Of a stretch of 64,000 nt of DNA, positions 17,140 through 25,495 are shown piece after piece. The translations under genes and the position numbers were made by a program. Source of the stretch: Sphingobacterium sp. lm-10 (GTDB lineage: Bacteria; Bacteroidota; Bacteroidia; Sphingobacteriales; Sphingobacteriaceae). Where the stretch lies: NCBI RefSeq assembly GCF_023554555.1, contig NZ_JAMJWC010000002.1, positions 806,001 through 870,000 of the forward strand. The letters are read 5' to 3'. Numbering within the stretch: position 1 is the first letter of the stretch; the number at the start of each line of letters is the position of its first letter. The notes under the pieces were generated by a model. It did not search any database, was not told where the DNA came from, and worked only from the letters and a program-made list of their open reading frames with translations.

Positions 17140-18483
17140 TTAAAATGGTTTGCCTGGAGATTTGGGCATATTGCGCATCATCTTAGACATCATGCCCGGG
17201 TTAGACATTTGTTTCATTACCTTACGCATATCTCCGAATTGCTTCATCAACTTATTGACTTCGTCAATATTTGTTCCTGAACCTTTAGCAATACGAACGC
17301 GTCTTTTTTGATCAATGACATCTGGGTTTTGACGTTCGTAAGGTGTCATGGAATCGATGATTGCTTCAATAGGTTTGAAGGCATCGTCTTCAATCTCGAT
17401 GTCTTTAATGGCTTTACCCACACCTGGAATCATGCCCATCAGATCTTTCATATTACCCATTTTTTTGATCTGCTGTATCTGGGATTTAAAGTCATTGAAG
17501 TCGAACTTGTTTTTGCGGATTTTCTTTTGAAGTTCTGCCGCTTCTTTTTCATCAAATTGCTGCTGCGCACGCTCTACTAAAGAGACCACGTCGCCCATAC
17601 CCAAGATACGGGAAGCCATGCGATCTGGGTGGAACACATCCAGTGCTTCCATCTTCTCGCCAGTACCGATAAATTTGATCGGTTTGTTTACAACAGATTT
17701 GATCGATAGCGCCGCACCACCGCGCGTATCACCATCTAACTTAGTCAATACAACACCGGTGAAGTCCAAGCGATCGTTAAATGCTTTGGCTGTATTTACC
17801 GCATCTTGTCCTGTCATGGAATCCACCACGAACAAAATTTCATGTGGTTGCGTGGCGTCTTTTACCGCGGTGATCTCCTTCATCAACGCTTCGTCGATCG
17901 CTAAGCGACCGGCCGTATCAATGATGACTACATTGTTGCCATTGCGTTTTGCTTCTTCAACACCAGCTACAGCGATAGCAATTGGATCTTCGGAAGCACG
18001 ATCTACATAGACAGGAACACCTACTTGCTGTCCCAATACTTCTAACTGATCGATTGCCGCTGGGCGATACACGTCTCCAGCTACCAATAAAGGTTTTTTA
18101 CCTTTGTTTTCGCGTAAGAAATTTGCTAGTTTACCAGAGAAGGTCGTTTTACCGGCACCATTCAATCCAGCGATTAATATGACAGTAGGATTTTTTGTAA
18201 TCTCTAATTCAGTAACGGAACCACCCATGAGGTTGGTTAGTTCGTCGCTCATAATCTTGGTCAGTAACTGACCAGGGGAGATGCTCGTTAATACATTTTG
18301 ACCTAATGCTTTTGTTCTTACCTCGTCCGTGAAAGATTTAGCCGTTTTGTAGTTCACATCGGCATCTAACAATGCTTTCCGGATCTCTTTCATGGTCTCT
18401 GCCACGTTGATTTCCGTAATGTTACCTTGTCCTTTAAGGACTTTAAACGCTCTGTCTAATTTGTCTTGTAAGTTTGAAAACAT
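17140..18483 (-). CDS. ffh: signal recognition particle protein Ffh
   Basis: Ffh binds the SRP RNA and directs nascent membrane proteins to FtsY. The NG domain shows the P-loop GLNGAGKTT at 106-114, DTAGR at 189-193 and TKLDGD at 247-252. The C-terminal M domain (about 310-447) is Met-rich (KQMSNPGMMSKMMRNMP) and binds RNA and signal peptides. Its 447 residues are normal. The matching RNA partner appears to be encoded in the same window, at 52155-52254. A -7 box lies upstream at 18517-18524. Confidence 0.98.
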   Translation of the reverse strand: MFSNLQDKLDRAFKVLKGQGNITEINVAETMKEIRKALLDADVNYKTAKSFTDEVRTKALGQNVLTSISPGQLLTKIMSDELTNLMGGSVTELEITKNPTVILIAGLNGAGKTTFSGKLANFLRENKGKKPLLVAGDVYRPAAIDQLEVLGQQVGVPVYVDRASEDPIAIAVAGVEEAKRNGNNVVIIDTAGRLAIDEALMKEITAVKDATQPHEILFVVDSMTGQDAVNTAKAFNDRLDFTGVVLTKLDGDTRGGAALSIKSVVNKPIKFIGTGEKMEALDVFHPDRMASRILGMGDVVSLVERAQQQFDEKEAAELQKKIRKNKFDFNDFKSQIQQIKKMGNMKDLMGMIPGVGKAIKDIEIEDDAFKPIEAIIDSMTPYERQNPDVIDQKRRVRIAKGSGTNIDEVNKLMKQFGDMRKVMKQMSNPGMMSKMMRNMPKSPGKPF

Positions 18484-18516
18484 AATCCTGTATTATCCGC
18501 AATATGATACGTAGCG

Positions 18517-18524
18517 CAAAGCTA
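18517..18524 (-). promoter_or_regulatory. -7 box for ffh (TAGCTTTG)
   Basis: The minus strand has a full TAnnTTTG match 33 bases upstream of ffh. It begins at the end of the T run of the preceding terminator. Confidence 0.45.
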
Positions 18525-18556
18525 CAAAAAAAGCCGGAGCTCTGCCCCGGCTTTGT
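18525..18556 (-). terminator. terminator after the YugP-type protease gene
   Basis: On the minus strand a GC-rich stem (GCCGGGGC / GCTCCGGC, one mismatch) is followed by a run of T. Confidence 0.8.
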
Positions 18557-18579
18557 AATTTTTTAAAAATGCTACTTGC

Positions 18580-19263
18580 TTAATCTCTACGTCCGAAAAG
18601 GATGTATGCGTAGTATAGTAAGGTAGCTAATGAAGCTAGTGCAGCGACTACATAGGTCATTGCTGCCCACTTTAGCGCATCTTTTGCACCATCATGTTCC
18701 TCTGTGCTATGTGTAATCTGCGCGCTATCTAACCAAGCCAAAGCACGGTTCGAAGCGTCGAACTCCACTGGAAGTGTAATAAAGCTAAACAATGTTGTTA
18801 AAGCTAACGCACCCACACCGATAGCTAGTACCCAGATATTTCCGGAGAATGCCATGAGTAAAATACCACCCAACAGTACCCAGGTAGTCATTCGTGAAGC
18901 GATACTTACGATTGGCACCATTGCCGACCGGAATTGTAGCCAAGAGTATGCTGTAGCATGCTGTACCGCATGGCCACATTCGTGAGAAGCAACTGCTGCT
19001 GCCGCTACGCTACGGCCATTATATACTTCAGGGCTCAAGTTTACGGTTTTATTCGCCGGATTATAGTGATCCGTCAGTTGACCTTCTACCGAAATAATCT
19101 CTACATCTGTCAGTCCGTTATCACGAAGCATTTTTTCAGCCACCTCAGCACCAGATAGACCCGATGTTAAAGGGGTTTCTGAGTATTTCTTAAACTTACT
19201 TTTGAATCGATATTGTACGATCCAACTGATTACGGCGATTCCTATAAAAATAATCCAATACAT
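18580..19263 (-). CDS. YugP-family zinc metallopeptidase, membrane-bound
   Basis: The 227-residue protein has an N-terminal membrane anchor (residues 2-17), the zinc motif HECGH at 94-98 in VASHECGHAVQHA, and further membrane helices near 115-160 and at the C-terminus. This is the pattern of the neutral zinc metallopeptidase family (Pfam Zn_peptidase_2, YugP). The YNGRSVAAAAVASHE block preceding the motif is well conserved in the family. Its substrate is unknown; membrane-protein quality control is a common guess. It has its own terminator and follows a different operon. Confidence 0.92.
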   Translation of the reverse strand: MYWIIFIGIAVISWIVQYRFKSKFKKYSETPLTSGLSGAEVAEKMLRDNGLTDVEIISVEGQLTDHYNPANKTVNLSPEVYNGRSVAAAAVASHECGHAVQHATAYSWLQFRSAMVPIVSIASRMTTWVLLGGILLMAFSGNIWVLAIGVGALALTTLFSFITLPVEFDASNRALAWLDSAQITHSTEEHDGAKDALKWAAMTYVVAALASLATLLYYAYILFGRRD

Positions 19264-19386
19264 ATTCTTCTATCTTGATGTTTAGTGATCTTTAATCAAA
19301 AAATATTCCAATTCCTCGATTAAGCTAAATATAGCATTTATGTCTTGTTTAATTTTTAAAGTACTGCAAAAATGACAGGGATATTG

Positions 19387-20388
19387 TTATCCGGCTAAAT
19401 TACGCTGCACATAGTCATAGCTCTTCTTTATGCTTTCGAATTTGTCGGGCATGTAAATTTCATCTTGTTCTACAAAAGCATATTTCAAACCTGACTGCTC
19501 ATCAAAACGGATGATATTCGCAAAATCAATACTTCCTGATCCTACTTCTGTGTATTTGATTTGTTTGAAGATTTCTTCCAGTTGCATCGGCTCCCGTTTA
19601 CCAGTACGTGGATTGGCTTGTGGTACTTCCAGTGGGTCGCTAAAATTACGATCCATATCTTTGATATGCCACATTGGAAATCTGTTAGGATATTTTTCAA
19701 AGTATGTTTGTGGTTTTTCACCGGCTTTTACGGTCCAATAAATATCCAGCTCAAAGTCTACGAGTTCCGGGTCGGTAAAAGCAATCAGAATATCCAATCC
19801 TTTGGTGCCATTGCCAAATGGTCTGAATTCCCAAAAATGATTGTGATACGCCATTTTAATTCCTGCTTTCTTGGACAATTCACCAGCCGCGTTTAACTGC
19901 TCCGCAAAATATTGGTAATCGGATGCCGTTAAGCCATTCAGATCGTTCATCGGAGGTACTGGTGCCACGATGTATTTTTGGTCCAGGGTATGTGCGATCT
20001 CTATATATTTATCTAGGTCTTCGGGTTGCGTACTGCCCTTGGTGAAATAGTTGGTCAAATCGTAATGTCCACTATGTGTTTTCAGATTATTGTCTTTCAG
20101 AATCTTTGTGAGATCGGCGAGCGGCAATCCCCAAAAACTGTTGTTTTCGGTGTTTACACCAAATGTTTCAACATGTTTATAGCCTATCTTTCCGACATTC
20201 TCTAACACCATCTTCGCATCTTGAGCAAGCAAGTCACGGAGGGTGAATAATTGAATTCCGATGTTTTTGAAAGGAGAGCCAGTAGTATCATCTGAAGAGC
20301 TACAGGATAGCCAATGTGGCGCCAACGCTGCTGCGGCTAAGCCGAGGCCAGAATGGCGTAAGAAATTTCTTCGATTAATAGATTTCAT
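19387..20388 (-). CDS. Tat-exported sugar phosphate isomerase/epimerase-like lipoprotein
   Basis: The 333-residue protein begins with a twin-arginine signal (NRRNFLRHSG, then an Ala/Leu-rich segment) ending at WLSC, which also looks like a lipobox, so it is a probable Tat-exported lipoprotein. The rest is a xylose-isomerase-like TIM barrel: GIQLFTLRDLL, HSGHYDLT, YHNHFWEF, DIYWTVKAG, HIKDMDR and VEQDE are the usual metal and substrate strands. Such proteins are common in Bacteroidota and act on sugars or inositols outside the cytoplasm. The substrate is not evident. The export channel subunit TatC is encoded at 37058-37936. Confidence 0.88.
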   Translation of the reverse strand: MKSINRRNFLRHSGLGLAAAALAPHWLSCSSSDDTTGSPFKNIGIQLFTLRDLLAQDAKMVLENVGKIGYKHVETFGVNTENNSFWGLPLADLTKILKDNNLKTHSGHYDLTNYFTKGSTQPEDLDKYIEIAHTLDQKYIVAPVPPMNDLNGLTASDYQYFAEQLNAAGELSKKAGIKMAYHNHFWEFRPFGNGTKGLDILIAFTDPELVDFELDIYWTVKAGEKPQTYFEKYPNRFPMWHIKDMDRNFSDPLEVPQANPRTGKREPMQLEEIFKQIKYTEVGSGSIDFANIIRFDEQSGLKYAFVEQDEIYMPDKFESIKKSYDYVQRNLAG

Positions 20389-20435
20389 GTTATCTGCTTG
20401 TGTTGGGTTTATATTTTCGTGGTTCTATCAAAAAT

Positions 20436-20472
20436 AAAAAAAGGATTTCTATAAACTAGAAATCCTTTTTTT
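20436..20472 (-). terminator. terminator after frr
   Basis: A 16-base perfect stem (20436-20451 with 20457-20472, 5-base loop) ends in a long T run on either strand. It separates frr from the downstream isomerase-like gene. Confidence 0.88.
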
Positions 20473-20495
20473 ATTTTTTAGAAAAGACTGAATGC

Positions 20496-21059
20496 CTAAA
20501 CCGTCATGACGTCTTTCTCTTTTAATTCTGCTAGTTGATCCACTTTGACAATATAGCTGTCTGTCAGTTTCTGCACTTCTGCTTCGCCTGTTTTTATTTC
20601 ATCTTCGGAAACGCCGTCATTTTTCAACTTTTTGATTGACTCATTGGCGTCCTTGCGGATGTTGCGGATCGCAATACGACCGCGTTCGGCTTCTTCTTTC
20701 ACCTTTTTAACCAAATCTCTTCTTCTTTCCTCGGTAAGTGCAGGAACTGCCAAACGGATGACAATACCATCATTTTGAGGATTCAGTCCTAAGTTAGCAT
20801 CAACAATCGCTTTCTCAATAGCGCCAATCAGCGATTTTTCCCACGGCTGAATTACAATCGTACGCGCATCCGGCGTGTTGACGTTACTTACTTGTGCCAA
20901 TGGTGTAGCGGAGCCGTAATAATCTACAGAAACGCCATCTAGCATGCCTGGAGTTGCTTTTCCAGCACGAATTTTTGTCAATTCATTTTCGGTATGTGCT
21001 ACCGATTTATTCATGCCGTCTTTACAGTCGTCTAGTTCGAGAGAAATTAACTCATTCAT
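20496..21059 (-). CDS. frr: ribosome recycling factor
   Basis: Frr splits post-termination ribosomes together with EF-G. The 187-residue sequence shows the conserved LTKIRAGKATPGMLDGV block (residues 27-43), the VSNVNTPDARTIVIQPWEKS segment and the C-terminal three-helix arm with RRDLVKKVKEEAERGRIAIRNIRKDAN. Length is normal. It starts 16 bases after pyrH, the usual pyrH-frr order, and ends at a strong terminator. Confidence 0.98.
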   Translation of the reverse strand: MNELISLELDDCKDGMNKSVAHTENELTKIRAGKATPGMLDGVSVDYYGSATPLAQVSNVNTPDARTIVIQPWEKSLIGAIEKAIVDANLGLNPQNDGIVIRLAVPALTEERRRDLVKKVKEEAERGRIAIRNIRKDANESIKKLKNDGVSEDEIKTGEAEVQKLTDSYIVKVDQLAELKEKDVMTV

Positions 21060-21075
21060 ATCTTGATAATCTTTA

Positions 21076-21780
21076 TTAACTAACTATTGTGCCGATATCT
21101 TCCCCTTCAGCCAATTTTTTTAGGTTTCCTGATTTGTTCATGTCGAAAACAATGATGGGAAGATTGTTTTCCTGACATAGCGTGAATGCAGTCATATCCA
21201 TCACATTCAATCCTTTCTCATAAACTTCTGTAAATGAGATTTGTTCGAATTTCTGTGCATTTGGATCTTTTTCTGGATCGGCGGTATAGATACCATCCAC
21301 CCGCGTACCTTTTAGTACAGCGTCGGCGTTAATCTCGATTGCACGTAGAGAAGCCGCTGTATCCGTGGTGAAATAGGGGTTTCCAGTCCCGGCTCCGAAG
21401 ATCACTACGCGACCTTTTTCCAGGTGGCGAACTGCTCGGCGACGGATAAAAGGTTCGCAGATCTGCTCCATTTTGATGGCAGTCAGCAAGCGGGTTTTCA
21501 TACCATTTTTTTCCAGCGCATCTTGCAGTGCCATACTGTTGATCACTGTGGCCAGCATGCCCATATAATCTGCCTGTACTCGATCCATTCCAGCTTGTTC
21601 TGCGCTTAGCCCGCGATGAATGTTGCCACCACCGATTACGATAGCGACCTCAAGTCCCATGCTATGAATTTCCTGAATTTCTTTGGCGTATTGTTGGACA
21701 CGATTGATATCAATACCGTAGCTTTGCTCTCCCATCAAAGCTTCTCCACTTAGTTTTAGTAGGATCCGTTTGTATTTCAT
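21076..21780 (-). CDS. pyrH: uridylate kinase (UMP kinase)
   Basis: PyrH phosphorylates UMP to UDP. It belongs to the amino-acid kinase fold, with [14 protein letters not shown] at the start, GGGNIHRG, the [17 protein letters not shown] block and DPNAQKF. The start is taken at ATG 21780 ([13 protein letters not shown]), because the 14 extra upstream residues are not typical of the family. It lies 61 bases after bshA and is followed by frr. UTP and GTP usually control the enzyme allosterically. Confidence 0.97.
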   Translation of the reverse strand: MKYKRILLKLSGEALMGEQSYGIDINRVQQYAKEIQEIHSMGLEVAIVIGGGNIHRGLSAEQAGMDRVQADYMGMLATVINSMALQDALEKNGMKTRLLTAIKMEQICEPFIRRRAVRHLEKGRVVIFGAGTGNPYFTTDTAASLRAIEINADAVLKGTRVDGIYTADPEKDPNAQKFEQISFTEVYEKGLNVMDMTAFTLCQENNLPIIVFDMNKSGNLKKLAEGEDIGTIVS

Positions 21781-21841
21781 ATGTGTTTTTTGGAGTGTTT
21801 CCAAAAGCCAAATATAAGACAATTTTGTCGGCCAGCTACGT

Positions 21842-22981
21842 TTATTCTGCTTTTTTCACACGCGCTATCACCTCATCGTAGAAACGCTCGTAATGAGGAA
21901 CGATTTTGCAGATCTTGAAATCCTCTGCTCTAGCGAGTGCATTTTCCTTGAATTGTGCTAATATCGCATTATCTTCTAGAATGGAAATACCTTGTTTTGC
22001 CATATTTTCTACATCGCCTACGTCACTCATATATCCACTGAAGCCATCGATGTTTAACTCTGGTAAACCGCCCGTGTTGGAGGAGATTACGGGCACCTTG
22101 CAAGCCATTGCTTCTAATGCTGCTAGTCCAAAGCTTTCGGAGCCGGACGGCATCAAGAATAGATCGGCAATGGAAAGTATTTCTTCAATAGCATCCTGCT
22201 TGCCCAAGAACCGTACATGATCCCACACGTTTAGCTGACGAGCTAGCTCTTCCGAATTTCTTCTGTCAGGACCATCGCCCACCATTAACAGTTTGCTTGG
22301 AATCTTTTGATTTATTTTCTCAAAAATCCGAATGACATCGCCTGTGTTCTTTACCTTCCGAAAGTTGGAGGTGTGTACTACTATCCGCTCGTCGTTAGGT
22401 GCAATCGCTTTCTTGAAATGCTCGTGATTTTTGCTGTGAAACCTGTTAAGGTCAATAAAATTCGGAATTACTTCAATGTGGTTGGTGACGTCAAAGTACT
22501 CCAGTGTTTGCTGTTTCAGGTTATCTGATACGGTCGTGACACCATCCGATTGATTGATAGAGAAGGTCACCACCGGGCTAAAACTTTTGTCTTTTCCGAC
22601 CAAAGTGATATCCGTGCCGTGCAAGGTGGTTACTACTGGTATATGGATGCCGTAAGTAGCCAAAATCTGTTTTGCCATAAAAGCTACTGACGCGTGGGGA
22701 ATAGCATAATGCACATGAAGTAAATCCAGTTTTTCATAACGCACAACATCTACCAGCTTGCTGGCTAATGCGGTTTCATAGGGTGCATAATCAAAAAGTG
22801 GATATTGAGACATGGCTACCTCATGATAAAAGAGATTCTCCGAGAAGAAATCCAATCGCGCGGGTTGACTATACGTAATAAAATGGATTTCATGTCCGCT
22901 GGAAGCCAATGCTTTACCCAGTTCAGTAGCGACTACACCACTACCGCCAAAGGTAGGGTAACAAACTATTCCTATTTTCAT
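21842..22981 (-). CDS. bshA: N-acetyl-alpha-D-glucosaminyl L-malate synthase (bacillithiol, step 1)
   Basis: This 379-residue GT-B glycosyltransferase of family 4 joins UDP-GlcNAc to L-malate, the first step of bacillithiol synthesis. BshA marks are the N-terminal [19 protein letters not shown], the [11 protein letters not shown] block, [12 protein letters not shown], and the C-terminal [28 protein letters not shown], which holds the E-x7-E donor site. bshB and bshC are not in this window. A likely -7 box (TATCTTTA, one mismatch) sits at 23080-23087 on the minus strand. Confidence 0.95.
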   Translation of the reverse strand: MKIGIVCYPTFGGSGVVATELGKALASSGHEIHFITYSQPARLDFFSENLFYHEVAMSQYPLFDYAPYETALASKLVDVVRYEKLDLLHVHYAIPHASVAFMAKQILATYGIHIPVVTTLHGTDITLVGKDKSFSPVVTFSINQSDGVTTVSDNLKQQTLEYFDVTNHIEVIPNFIDLNRFHSKNHEHFKKAIAPNDERIVVHTSNFRKVKNTGDVIRIFEKINQKIPSKLLMVGDGPDRRNSEELARQLNVWDHVRFLGKQDAIEEILSIADLFLMPSGSESFGLAALEAMACKVPVISSNTGGLPELNIDGFSGYMSDVGDVENMAKQGISILEDNAILAQFKENALARAEDFKICKIVPHYERFYDEVIARVKKAE

Positions 22982-23378
22982 CTATTGATTTCGTCTTCCT
23001 TTAATTAAACTTTTTCAGGTAGATGCGCCTCTGGGTCTTACTTTTAGCAGTTGATATTACGAGTGCTTTCCTGATGCGGTAAAGATAAGGAGGGTTTTAT
23101 AATTGTTTTGCAATAATTCAGTTGCGAAATGTTATTTTCTGACTAGGAAACAATTGAGACTTGCAAAAGATATGTTGTTGAAAACAACCTGCTTTGGACT
23201 TGCTAGCTTAAAAATGCCAATATTCTTTTGTAATTTGCTGTTAAGTTGTTTACCCTAAGTCATTTCATGGGGAAAATAATTGTTGATTAGCACAGCGAAA
23301 AGATTATTCCATTTATTACGTAATCGTAAACAACGAGTTAGATTTGATTTTTTTACTACATTATATTAGATAGAAATT
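22982..23378. other. 396-base intergenic region between bshA and ABM gene
   Basis: This divergent spacer has no convincing ORF and no recognised RNA. It holds a near-consensus minus-strand -7 box for bshA (TATCTTTA, 23080-23087) with a TTG about 23 bases upstream. It also holds a small perfect inverted repeat (GTTGTT, 3 bases, AACAAC at 23174-23188), and several other GTTGTT-like words recur. It is one of the two longest gene-free stretches of the window. Confidence 0.4.
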
Positions 23379-23669
23379 ATGATTTTAGAAGTAGCTGTAT
23401 TACAAATTATAGCGGGTGAGCAGGCCAATTTTGAAAGAGATTACCAAACGGCTTGCCAATATATTAGTGCAAGTAAAGGGTATATCACGCATTCACTTCG
23501 CAAGTGCATAGAGAAGGATAATCAATATATCCTGTTGGTCGAGTGGGAAACTTTGGAAGATCATACCATCGGTTTTAAAGAATCTCCATTATTCAAAGAA
23601 TGGGAAAAATTATTACACCATTACTACGATCCATTCCCAACGGTGGAGCATTACGAAGTGTTAAAATAG
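23379..23669 (+). CDS. antibiotic biosynthesis monooxygenase (ABM) domain protein
   Basis: The 96-residue protein is a single ABM/dimeric alpha-beta barrel domain: MILEVAVLQIIAGEQANFERDYQTACQYI, then a central Y-I-T-H-S-L strand, YILLVEWETLEDHTIGF with the conserved W-E, and a final FKEWEKLLHHYYDPFPTVEHYE. Members include small oxygenases and heme-degrading enzymes, but most bacterial ones are uncharacterised. The typical heme-oxygenase Asn/Trp/His set is not evident. It precedes luxS by about 100 bases, but luxS has its own -7 box. Confidence 0.88.
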   Translation: MILEVAVLQIIAGEQANFERDYQTACQYISASKGYITHSLRKCIEKDNQYILLVEWETLEDHTIGFKESPLFKEWEKLLHHYYDPFPTVEHYEVLK

Positions 23670-23700
23670 CAGCTTTTTCTTCTTTCTGCGGATAATCTAG

Positions 23701-23708
23701 TATTTTTG
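23701..23708 (+). promoter_or_regulatory. -7 box for luxS (TATTTTTG)
   Basis: A full TAnnTTTG match lies 65 bases upstream of the luxS start, after the ABM gene stop. It suggests a separate luxS-nucleosidase transcript with a leader of about 60 bases. Confidence 0.5.
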
Positions 23709-23773
23709 TAGATATTTTATTCGACTTTTAACCGCTATACGTCTAACGACTTTATAGCATTAAACGGCATCAC

Positions 23774-24280
23774 ATGTATACAAAAGAAAAAGCAACGGTC
23801 AATAGTTTCACGGTAGATCATACCAAATTGAAGCAAGGAATTTATGCGAAAGCTTCTCCTACCGATAGTACTAAGCTAGAAACTTACACGACGTACGACA
23901 TTCGTATGATCAGACCAAATTCTCCTGAACGCATGTTGTCACCCGAAGTAATGCATACGTTGGAACATTGTTTCGCAACGGAGATCAGGACTATTTTAGG
24001 TGATGAAGTAATCTATGTTGGTCCTATGGGATGTTGTACAGGTTTTTATGTGGTACTGGCTGGCATAGATCGTACGCCGCAACAAGTAGCTGAACTGATG
24101 CAAGAGGTATTAGAAATCGTATTGGAGGAGGGCTATGAAGTGCCGTTCCAAAATCCGATTAGTTGTGGAAATTATACCTTCATGGATTTTCCTGCATCGA
24201 AAGAAGCTGCTAAGAATTATTTGAACCTAATCAAGGCAGGAGAGTTAGCATTTGAGTACCCATATATTCAAGAAAATTAA
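23774..24280 (+). CDS. luxS: S-ribosylhomocysteine lyase
   Basis: LuxS splits S-ribosylhomocysteine into homocysteine and DPD, the precursor of autoinducer-2. The metal ligands H61 and H65 with the base E64 lie in HTLEHCFATE. The catalytic cysteine is C87 in GPMGCCTGFY, and the third ligand is C131 in SCGNY. Length (168) is normal. The next gene, a nucleosidase, starts directly after the luxS stop, so both activated-methyl-cycle steps are made together. Whether AI-2 is used as a signal here cannot be told. Confidence 0.97.
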   Translation: MYTKEKATVNSFTVDHTKLKQGIYAKASPTDSTKLETYTTYDIRMIRPNSPERMLSPEVMHTLEHCFATEIRTILGDEVIYVGPMGCCTGFYVVLAGIDRTPQQVAELMQEVLEIVLEEGYEVPFQNPISCGNYTFMDFPASKEAAKNYLNLIKAGELAFEYPYIQEN

Positions 24281-24925
24281 ATGATCCTTAACAAGGATAT
24301 TAAAACAATTATCTTGGTAGCTAATAAGCATGAGCTATCGTTTACCGCGACTAATGAATCCATCTTCATACACGAAATAGGGGTAGGAAAGGTCAATGCG
24401 TTATTGTCGCTAGCTACGTTGTATGAAGATATTAAGGTGTTGGATATTGCGCCTATTCTTCTGAATGTGGGTACGGTTGGCTCTACTAGGTACCCGGTTG
24501 GGCATGTACTGTATCCAGCATACTATGCGCAAGGAGATGCCTATACGGATGGCTTTTTCTTAGAAAATACCTTATTTCTTAAGGGGCAAGGAGTTATTGA
24601 ATCCATACCACTAGATGAATTTCCGTATCAGGAAGCGCTGTTAACCTCTGATCGTTTTATTAACGTAAACACCGCTTTTTACGAGGATATCAGGCAATTT
24701 AATCCATTAGCATTTGATATGGAATCGTATGCACTAGCCAATTTTTGTTTTCAAAAAAACCTGCCGTTTCACAGCATCAAAATTGTTTCAGACAATTGTG
24801 ATGGTACGGTGAAAGATTGGGAAAGCATTCTTGGTGAAATTTCAGGAAGATTGGGCGACATATTGGATCAATTTATGAAATCACTAAAAAAGGAAAAAGC
24901 AGCAATGCCCAATCCTGTCTCTTAG
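24281..24925 (+). CDS. MTA/SAH nucleosidase-like phosphorylase-family protein
   Basis: The 214-residue protein has the purine nucleoside phosphorylase/MTAN fold. IGVGKVNALLSLATLY, the GTVGSTRYPVGHVLYP strand, FDMESYALANFCF (with the substrate-binding M-E) and KIVSDNCDG (where the catalytic Asp is expected) are visible. Its ATG follows the luxS stop with no gap, so it most likely supplies S-ribosylhomocysteine from S-adenosylhomocysteine, the Pfs role. The sequence is divergent from typical MtnN, so activity on another nucleoside such as futalosine is possible. Confidence 0.82.
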   Translation: MILNKDIKTIILVANKHELSFTATNESIFIHEIGVGKVNALLSLATLYEDIKVLDIAPILLNVGTVGSTRYPVGHVLYPAYYAQGDAYTDGFFLENTLFLKGQGVIESIPLDEFPYQEALLTSDRFINVNTAFYEDIRQFNPLAFDMESYALANFCFQKNLPFHSIKIVSDNCDGTVKDWESILGEISGRLGDILDQFMKSLKKEKAAMPNPVS

Positions 24926-25015
24926 AATGCATCATTCGATAATGCGGAGTGCGGTATCGTAATTTCGTGATATAGGAGGCTATTCAGTAACGCGGAATAA
25001 TTATACGTACATAAA

Positions 25016-25417
25016 ATGGATAAAGAGTGGCTCTCAAACGAAATTTGGTTTAAAACAGCTCGCTCTGGTGGTGCTGGCGGGCAGCATGTTAACAAGGTAG
25101 AGAGCAAAGTAATGCTATTTTGGGATGTGAAGAATTCCAGGTATTTTGAAGACCATCAGAAAAATACTCTTCTATCCCGATTGGGAAATAGGATATCGAA
25201 TGATGGCGTACTATTATTAGAATCTTCACAAAGCAGAAGCCAGCTAGAGAATAAAGAGGATGTGACCCAACGGTTCTTCGTGTTGCTGGAAGAAGCACTT
25301 AAACCCGTCAAGAAACGTATCCCAACTAGAATTCCCAAATCCAAAGTCCTCAAGCGATTGGATCGAAAGAAGAAACAATCAGAGAAAAAGAAACAACGAA
25401 AACGTTACGACCTGTAA
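25016..25417 (+). CDS. arfB: alternative ribosome-rescue factor / class I release factor domain
   Basis: This 133-residue stand-alone release-factor domain has the GGQ motif in RSGGAGGQHVNKVESKV (about 17-33) that triggers peptidyl-tRNA hydrolysis. It has a basic C-terminal tail (PKSKVLKRLDRKKKQSEKKKQRKRY) that, in ArfB/YaeJ, enters the empty mRNA channel of stalled ribosomes. No codon-recognition domain is present, as expected. It is flanked by 90 bases upstream and 78 downstream and appears monocistronic. Confidence 0.95.
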   Translation: MDKEWLSNEIWFKTARSGGAGGQHVNKVESKVMLFWDVKNSRYFEDHQKNTLLSRLGNRISNDGVLLLESSQSRSQLENKEDVTQRFFVLLEEALKPVKKRIPTRIPKSKVLKRLDRKKKQSEKKKQRKRYDL

Positions 25418-25482
25418 TAATATTCTCTTCATTAGGACGTTATTGTTTTGTCTGACAGCGAATAGCTACGATAAAACTAACC

Positions 25483-25490
25483 TAATTTTG
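25483..25490 (+). promoter_or_regulatory. -7 box for the lipoprotein gene at 25496 (TAATTTTG)
   Basis: A full TAnnTTTG match lies only five bases from the ATG, suggesting a leaderless transcript. No TTG at the -33 distance was seen. Confidence 0.5.
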
Positions 25491-25495
25491 AATAA

